DNA from: Mangrovitalea sediminis
GTDB lineage: Bacteria > Pseudomonadota > Gammaproteobacteria > Pseudomonadales > Oleiphilaceae
Length of the DNA: 64,000 nucleotides
Direction: 5' to 3'
Assembly: GCF_002514725.1 (NCBI RefSeq)
Contig: NZ_NTLB01000002.1
Coordinates: 62,001-126,000, forward strand
Under the pieces are notes generated by a model. That model searched no databases and was not told the origin of the DNA. It saw only the letters and a list, made by a program, of their open reading frames with translations. The position numbers and the translations under genes were made by a program. This document shows positions 59,658 through 64,000 of the stretch, piece by piece. Every line of letters starts with the position of its first letter. Position 1 is the first letter of the stretch.

Positions 59658-60677
59658 ATGAAGGTTTACCGGTACGCGCGTTGGGCCTTGTTCTGTGCGA
59701 GCGCGGTTTTGAGCAGTGCGGTTGTTGCCCATACGTTCCCCATTGAGCCTATGTCTGATGTTGTGGGCTCGGTGAAATCCCAGAAGACTCGCTACCAAGA
59801 TACGTTTGCTGATATCGGTGCGGCTGAGGGTGTTGGCTATCTGGCATTGGTGCATGCCAATCCAGGGGTGGATCCCTGGTTGCCCGGTGACGGAACCACA
59901 ATCAGGATTCCGACCCGTTACATCCTGCCGCCGGGGCCGCGCCGGGGGATCGTGATCAACCTGGCAGAGTACCGGCTTTATTATTATCACCGGAACGATG
60001 GCAAGTCGTCGGTCGAAGTGTTTCCCATCGGTATTGGGGCTGACGGAAAGGCGACGCCCATAGCGAGAACCGAGGTCAAATCGCGCATCAAGGCGCCGAC
60101 CTGGTATCCGCCCAAGGATATTCGCCAGGAGCACGCCGCCGAAGGGGAGCCTATCCCGGCAGCTATTCCGGCGGGTCCTGATAATCCATTGGGTCCCTAT
60201 GCGCTGCAACTTGGCGTGGCAGGTTACTTCATTCACGGTACCAATAAGCAGTTCGGGATCGGTACGCGCGTCAGTCATGGCTGTATCCGCATGTATAACC
60301 CGGACATTACCGCCCTGGTCAGGCAGGTGGAGCCTGGCACTCCGGTTCGTATTATCGACCAGCCGGTCAAGTTCGGGATGCAGGGTGCGACCCTGTGGGT
60401 GGAGGTGCACCATCAGGGCGAGAAGCTGAAAGCGGCCACGGAAGTGCAGCTGCAGAAGGATGCGGTGAACCAGTTACAGAACTGGAAGCTGCAGTACCCG
60501 ATGATGGCTATCGATCATGCGGCGTTGCGGAAGGCGCTGAAGGGTGCTGACGGCATTCCCCAGCAGGTGGGACAGTTGCAGCAGCAAGCTATGGGGGAAA
60601 ACAAGGCGGACTGCTCGCCTCCGTCACCGGCTAAAAAGTCTGGTGCCAGCCAGCACCCCGGGAGCCCTTGCAGTTAA
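59658..60677 (+). CDS. L,D-transpeptidase (YkuD/ErfK family)
   Basis: The 339-residue periplasmic enzyme makes 3-3 peptidoglycan crosslinks or attaches proteins to peptidoglycan. Signal peptide 1-24 (SSAVVA). A LysM-like segment covers about 45-90 (DIGAAEGVGYLALVHANPGVD). The YkuD domain (about 95-235) has YFIHGTN (190-196) and SHGCIRM (206-212) with catalytic Cys209. A C-terminal charged tail of about 100 residues follows. The start is ATG 59658; its ribosome site is weak. Confidence 0.92.
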   Translation: MKVYRYARWALFCASAVLSSAVVAHTFPIEPMSDVVGSVKSQKTRYQDTFADIGAAEGVGYLALVHANPGVDPWLPGDGTTIRIPTRYILPPGPRRGIVINLAEYRLYYYHRNDGKSSVEVFPIGIGADGKATPIARTEVKSRIKAPTWYPPKDIRQEHAAEGEPIPAAIPAGPDNPLGPYALQLGVAGYFIHGTNKQFGIGTRVSHGCIRMYNPDITALVRQVEPGTPVRIIDQPVKFGMQGATLWVEVHHQGEKLKAATEVQLQKDAVNQLQNWKLQYPMMAIDHAALRKALKGADGIPQQVGQLQQQAMGENKADCSPPSPAKKSGASQHPGSPCS

Positions 60678-60717
60678 TTAAATCCAAGGTGCTTCCAGGG
60701 CCCTTATCGCTGGCCGA

Positions 60718-61611
60718 TCAACCGTAGCGACCGGTGATGTAGTCTTCTGTCTGCTTGTTGGCAGGGTTGGTGAAGATCGTGGTGGTTTCGTCGAACTCGA
60801 TCAGCTCGCCGAGATACATGAAGGCGGTATAGTCCGACACCCGCGACGCCTGCTGCATGTTGTGGGTGACGATCACGATGGTGTAGTCGCCTTTCAGTTC
60901 GTGGATCAGCTCTTCGATCTTCAGCGTGGAGATCGGGTCCAGCGCGGATGCCGGTTCGTCGAGCAGCAGCACTTCAGGCTTCACGGCAATGCCGCGGGCG
61001 ATACACAGGCGCTGCTGCTGACCACCAGAGAGGCGTGTGCCGCCCTGGTGCAGCTTGTCCTTGACCTCATCCCAGAGTGCCGCCTTGCGCAGAGACCATT
61101 CGACCCGGTCATCCATTTCCGAGCGGGACAGCCGCTCATAGAGTTTGACCCCAAAGGCGACGTTGTCATACACAGACATGGGGAATGGCGTCGGCTTCTG
61201 GAACACCATGCCCACTTTTGCCCGCAACAGGTTCAGGTCTTGGCGACGGTCGAGGATATTGTCGCCGTCGAGCAGGATCTGACCTTCCGAGCGTTGCTCC
61301 GGATAGAGTTCGTAAATCCGGTTCATCGTGCGCAGGAGCGTCGATTTGCCGCAACCGGACGGGCCGATGAAGGCCGTGACCTCACTGGCCGGGATCTTGA
61401 TGTTGACGTTCTTCAGGGCGTGAAACTTGCCGTAGTAGAAGTTCAGGTCCTTGACTTCGATCTTGGCCTGCTTCTCGGTTGTGCCGCGTTCGTTTTTGGC
61501 TGACGTGGTACGACCGACGCCCTGATGATGGGTCGGTGCATCGCCGGACCGGTCGATCTCGCGTACGTTGTTCTTCGCCAATTCGTTGACCGCGCTAGAA
61601 TTGATCGTCAT
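60718..61611 (-). CDS. pstB: Phosphate ABC transporter ATP-binding protein PstB
   Basis: The 297-residue ATPase has Walker [10 protein letters not shown] (83-91), signature [13 protein letters not shown] and Walker [13 protein letters not shown]. The PstB-specific [16 protein letters not shown] is present. The first 47 residues are a polar extension beyond the usual PstB start. ATG 61611 has AAGGA seven bases upstream and begins one base after the pstA stop. Last gene of pstSCAB in this window; no phoU follows. Confidence 0.96.
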   Translation of the reverse strand: MTINSSAVNELAKNNVREIDRSGDAPTHHQGVGRTTSAKNERGTTEKQAKIEVKDLNFYYGKFHALKNVNIKIPASEVTAFIGPSGCGKSTLLRTMNRIYELYPEQRSEGQILLDGDNILDRRQDLNLLRAKVGMVFQKPTPFPMSVYDNVAFGVKLYERLSRSEMDDRVEWSLRKAALWDEVKDKLHQGGTRLSGGQQQRLCIARGIAVKPEVLLLDEPASALDPISTLKIEELIHELKGDYTIVIVTHNMQQASRVSDYTAFMYLGELIEFDETTTIFTNPANKQTEDYITGRYG

Positions 61612-61612
61612 A

Positions 61613-62464
61613 TCAGTATCCTTTACTTGAGCCGCCGCCCAGTCCCAATCTTGCAATGATATTTAACAACAGGATTGTGACGGTTATGAGCAGCGAACCT
61701 GCCCACGCCAGATGCTGCCAGTCGTCGTAAGGACTCATGGCGAACTGGAAGATAACAACCGGGAGGTTGGCAATCGAGTCATTCATATTCAGTGACATAA
61801 ACTGGTTATTCAGCGCGGTGAAGAGCAATGGTGCGGTCTCGCCGCTGATCCTCGCCAACCCGAGCAGGATGCCGGTCATAATGCCTTTGGATGCCGAGCG
61901 ATATACGATGGTCAGGATTACTTTCCAATATGGGGCTCCGAGCGCTGCCGCCGCCTCCCGCATCTGATCCGGTACCAGGCTCAGCATATCCTCGGTAGTT
62001 CTTACCACAACCGGAATCATGATCAGGGTCAGGGCTATGCCGCCGGCCCAGCCGGAAAAGTGCCCGACATTGACGACAATGATGGCGTAGACGAAGACGC
62101 CGATCAGGATGGAAGGTGCGCTGAGCAGGATGTCGTTGACGAATCGTACGACGGACGCCAGCCGCGACTCCCGACCAAACTCGCTAAGGTAGGTGCCCGC
62201 CAGAACGCCAAGCGGCGATCCCAGGAGAACGCCGACAGCTGTCATCATAAGGCTGCCCACAATGGCGTTCGCGAGTCCCCCGTTACTGTCCCCCGGTGGC
62301 GGTGTACTTTGGGTGAACAGGCTCCAGTTGATATGCGGCGCGCCATTCTTGATCAGTGTCCAGAGCAGCCAGGCGAGAAAAAACAGGGCCAGGAGCGTTG
62401 TCAGCAGGGCAACGGTGAGGTTGAAAACGTTGATGATGCGACGACGGAGGTAAATGGTGTTCAT
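61613..62464 (-). CDS. pstA: Phosphate ABC transporter permease PstA
   Basis: The 283-residue permease has six helices and the coupling loop [39 protein letters not shown] and [17 protein letters not shown] are PstA hallmarks. It pairs with PstC to form the phosphate channel. It begins five bases after the pstC stop. Confidence 0.96.
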   Translation of the reverse strand: MNTIYLRRRIINVFNLTVALLTTLLALFFLAWLLWTLIKNGAPHINWSLFTQSTPPPGDSNGGLANAIVGSLMMTAVGVLLGSPLGVLAGTYLSEFGRESRLASVVRFVNDILLSAPSILIGVFVYAIIVVNVGHFSGWAGGIALTLIMIPVVVRTTEDMLSLVPDQMREAAAALGAPYWKVILTIVYRSASKGIMTGILLGLARISGETAPLLFTALNNQFMSLNMNDSIANLPVVIFQFAMSPYDDWQHLAWAGSLLITVTILLLNIIARLGLGGGSSKGY

Positions 62465-62469
62465 AAGGA

Positions 62470-63453
62470 TCAGCTCTTCTTACCTTCTTTGGCGTTCAGC
62501 TTGAGCAGCAGCAGCTTGGCCAACGCCAGTACCACAAAGGTAATTGCAAACAGGACCAGCCCGAGATAGATCAGCGAGGACATGTAAACCTGCCCGGTGG
62601 CCTCGGTGAATTCATTGGCCAGTGTCGAAGAGATGGTGTTGCCGGGCATCAGCAGGGATGCCGAGATGTCGTGACTGTTGCCGATGACAAAGGTGACCGC
62701 CATGGTTTCCCCGAGTGCGCGACCCAGGCCCAGCATAACGCCACCCACTACGCCGACTCGGGTGTAGGGTAAAACCACTTTCCAGACCACTTCCCAGGTT
62801 GTGGAGCCCAGGCCATGAGCGGACTCTTTCAGTACAGCCGGGACGCTATCGAAGACGTCGCGCATCACCGCCGCCATAAAGGGAATGATCATGACGGACA
62901 GGATGATACCGGCGGTCAGGATACCGATACCCATGGGCGGGCCGTTGAACAGGGGGCCGATGATTGGCCAGTTGCCGAGATTATCGGTCAGCCATGGTTC
63001 GACGTTATCGGCAAACCAAGGGGCAAAAACGAACAATCCCCAGAGACCGTAGATGATGCTGGGAATGGCTGCGAGCAATTCGATGGCGGTACCGATGGGG
63101 CGCTTTAGCCAGGCTGGTGCCAGCTCAGTAATAAACAGCGCAACACCGAAGCTGACGGGAACCCCGATGACCATGGCAATGGCGGAGGTGACCAGGGTGC
63201 CAAAAATGGCGGAGACGGCCCCGAATTGTTCGGCGACCGGGTTCCATTCCTTGCTGGTGAGAAAACCGAAACCGAACTTGTGGATGGCCGGCCATGCATC
63301 GTAGAGGAGCATCCCGACAATGCCAAAAACCACAAGCACTATAAATAGGGCAGACACCTGAGTGATGCCGCGGAAAATCCTGTCGCCCAGGATTCCGGGT
63401 TGCGACTTGCCTGCGGAGACATTGTTCTGGCCTGCTGTGACGGACTGTTCCAT
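62470..63453 (-). CDS. pstC: Phosphate ABC transporter permease PstC
   Basis: The 327-residue permease contains [38 protein letters not shown] and [19 protein letters not shown], all PstC signatures. GGAG lies six bases before ATG 63453. It is separated from pstS by a 114-bp gap with a strong hairpin. Confidence 0.96.
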   Translation of the reverse strand: MEQSVTAGQNNVSAGKSQPGILGDRIFRGITQVSALFIVLVVFGIVGMLLYDAWPAIHKFGFGFLTSKEWNPVAEQFGAVSAIFGTLVTSAIAMVIGVPVSFGVALFITELAPAWLKRPIGTAIELLAAIPSIIYGLWGLFVFAPWFADNVEPWLTDNLGNWPIIGPLFNGPPMGIGILTAGIILSVMIIPFMAAVMRDVFDSVPAVLKESAHGLGSTTWEVVWKVVLPYTRVGVVGGVMLGLGRALGETMAVTFVIGNSHDISASLLMPGNTISSTLANEFTEATGQVYMSSLIYLGLVLFAITFVVLALAKLLLLKLNAKEGKKS

Positions 63454-63510
63454 CGAAATCTCCGCTTTTTCCGTTTACTGCTTACCTGATGGTTCTACCA
63501 GAGACAAACA

Positions 63511-63536
63511 TCCGGCAGGGGATTACCCCTGCCGGA
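63511..63536 (-). terminator. Intercistronic hairpin between pstS and pstC
   Basis: TCCGGCAGGGG (63511-63521) pairs perfectly with CCCCTGCCGGA (63526-63536) around an ATTA loop. The run after it on the minus strand (TGTTTGTCTC) is a weak U-tract. It would partly terminate or protect the pstS message, giving more binding protein than permease. Confidence 0.7.
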
Positions 63537-63567
63537 TTGGCTTTAATCACACTTTTTCAAAGTCTGA

Positions 63568-64000
63568 TTATTTAGCGGCCATGGAGCCATTCCATACTGC
63601 TTTGCCGCCATCTTTGACTTCCTGGTTCCAGGACTTCTCGATCATCTCGACAACGTTCATCGGGATCGGAACATACTGGAGTTCCTTCGCCATGCCAGCA
63701 CCCTTGCGGTAGGACCAGTCAAAGAACTTCATAGCGGCTTGACTGACGGCTGCTTCCTTGGGCTGCTTGTGCATGAGTACGAACGTGGCACCCGTGATCG
63801 GCCAGCTGGTATCACCAGGCTGATCCGTGAGGACCATATAATAGCCTTTTGCGTCAGCCCAGTCAGCATTGGCAGCTGCAGATTGCAGCGTATCCAGAGT
63901 CGGAGCGACGTATTTGCCTGCTTTGTTCTTCAGGTCGACGTAAGTCATGTGGTTCTGCAGAACGTAAGCCAGTTCCACGTAACCGATGCCGCCCTTGATG
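63568..64000 (-). CDS. pstS: Phosphate-binding protein PstS, C-terminal part (cut by right edge)
   Basis: The last 143 codons are visible, entering from beyond 64000 (IKGGIGYVELAYVLQN). The segments ADAKGYYMVLTDQPGDTSWPI and TFVLMHKQPKE, and the ending AKELQYVPIPMNVVEMIEKSW, are typical of periplasmic PstS. It delivers phosphate to PstCAB. The promoter, and any Pho box, lies outside the window. Confidence 0.95.
   Translation of the reverse strand, partial: IKGGIGYVELAYVLQNHMTYVDLKNKAGKYVAPTLDTLQSAAANADWADAKGYYMVLTDQPGDTSWPITGATFVLMHKQPKEAAVSQAAMKFFDWSYRKGAGMAKELQYVPIPMNVVEMIEKSWNQEVKDGGKAVWNGSMAAK

Noticed and set aside
1-64000. tRNA, rRNA, CRISPR array, insertion sequence, prophage
   Set aside because: Looked for cloverleaf-type stems with CCA ends, repeat-spacer arrays, transposase motifs and phage genes; none seen by eye. 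A scan with dedicated software could still find a short element.

Overview
The window is a chromosomal stretch from a GC-rich (by eye about 60 %) Gram-negative bacterium. The best fit is a marine gammaproteobacterium of the Marinobacter/Hahella/Oceanospirillales type. Pointers are TRAP-TAXI uptake, several c-di-GMP enzymes, an extracellular ExeM-type nuclease, a PEP-CTERM (exosortase-sorted) protein, TrkH and ZntB, and Pst phosphate uptake. This placement is inference: no rRNA or other marker gene lies in the window. I saw no tRNA, rRNA, CRISPR, insertion sequence or prophage, and gene order looks like ordinary core/accessory chromosome.

Layout. 1-4.5 kb: the 5' part of a DctB-like sensor kinase, divergent from an orphan LivK-like binding protein; a LysR regulator divergent from a DUF1127 protein; YbaK. 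4.5-10.2 kb: a four-gene ABC importer (Tat-exported binding protein, two permeases, ATPase) converging on an acyl-CoA ligase. 10.3-15.8 kb: DJ-1-like protein with a small membrane protein, AraC/DMT divergent pair, and a secreted lipase next to a membrane-anchored protein of unknown function. 16-25.2 kb: a catabolic module with two crotonases and an NDP-forming acyl-CoA ligase on one strand. RpiR regulator, UspA and a TAXI-TRAP transporter lie divergently. The shared promoter carries three evenly spaced ACAwwTGT palindromes. 25.4-30.8 kb: TSUP and DMT transporters, an encapsulin-type ferritin lacking shell and targeting tail, a diguanylate cyclase, a Crp/Fnr regulator.

31-37 kb holds the least ordinary material: a SprT-like zinc protease, a PEP-CTERM protein under a near-consensus sigma-54 promoter, a large PA14 lipoprotein, two candidate sigma-54-driven small RNAs with their own terminators, and a peroxiredoxin/glutamine-amidotransferase fusion. 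37-45 kb: MFS exporter, beta-hydroxyacid dehydrogenase, double-TM2 protein, lipoprotein followed by a perfect 32-nt inverted repeat, AraC regulator, two hydrolases, CorA. 45-53 kb: a c-di-GMP block (HD-GYP response regulator, GGDEF-EAL protein, 7TMR-DISM cyclase) with the ExeM-like nuclease directly behind the cyclase. 53-60.7 kb: WYL regulator, TrkH, MFS, DUF3565, MarR, ZntB, L,D-transpeptidase. 60.7-64 kb: pstSCAB on the minus strand, with pstS cut by the right edge.

Small-molecule uptake (ABC, TRAP, TSUP, DMT, MFS, Pst, Trk, CorA) and c-di-GMP/surface functions (four turnover enzymes, nuclease, PEP-CTERM and PA14 surface proteins) dominate. All coordinates and start choices come from reading the sequence. 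Family names rest on motif recognition, not on a database search.
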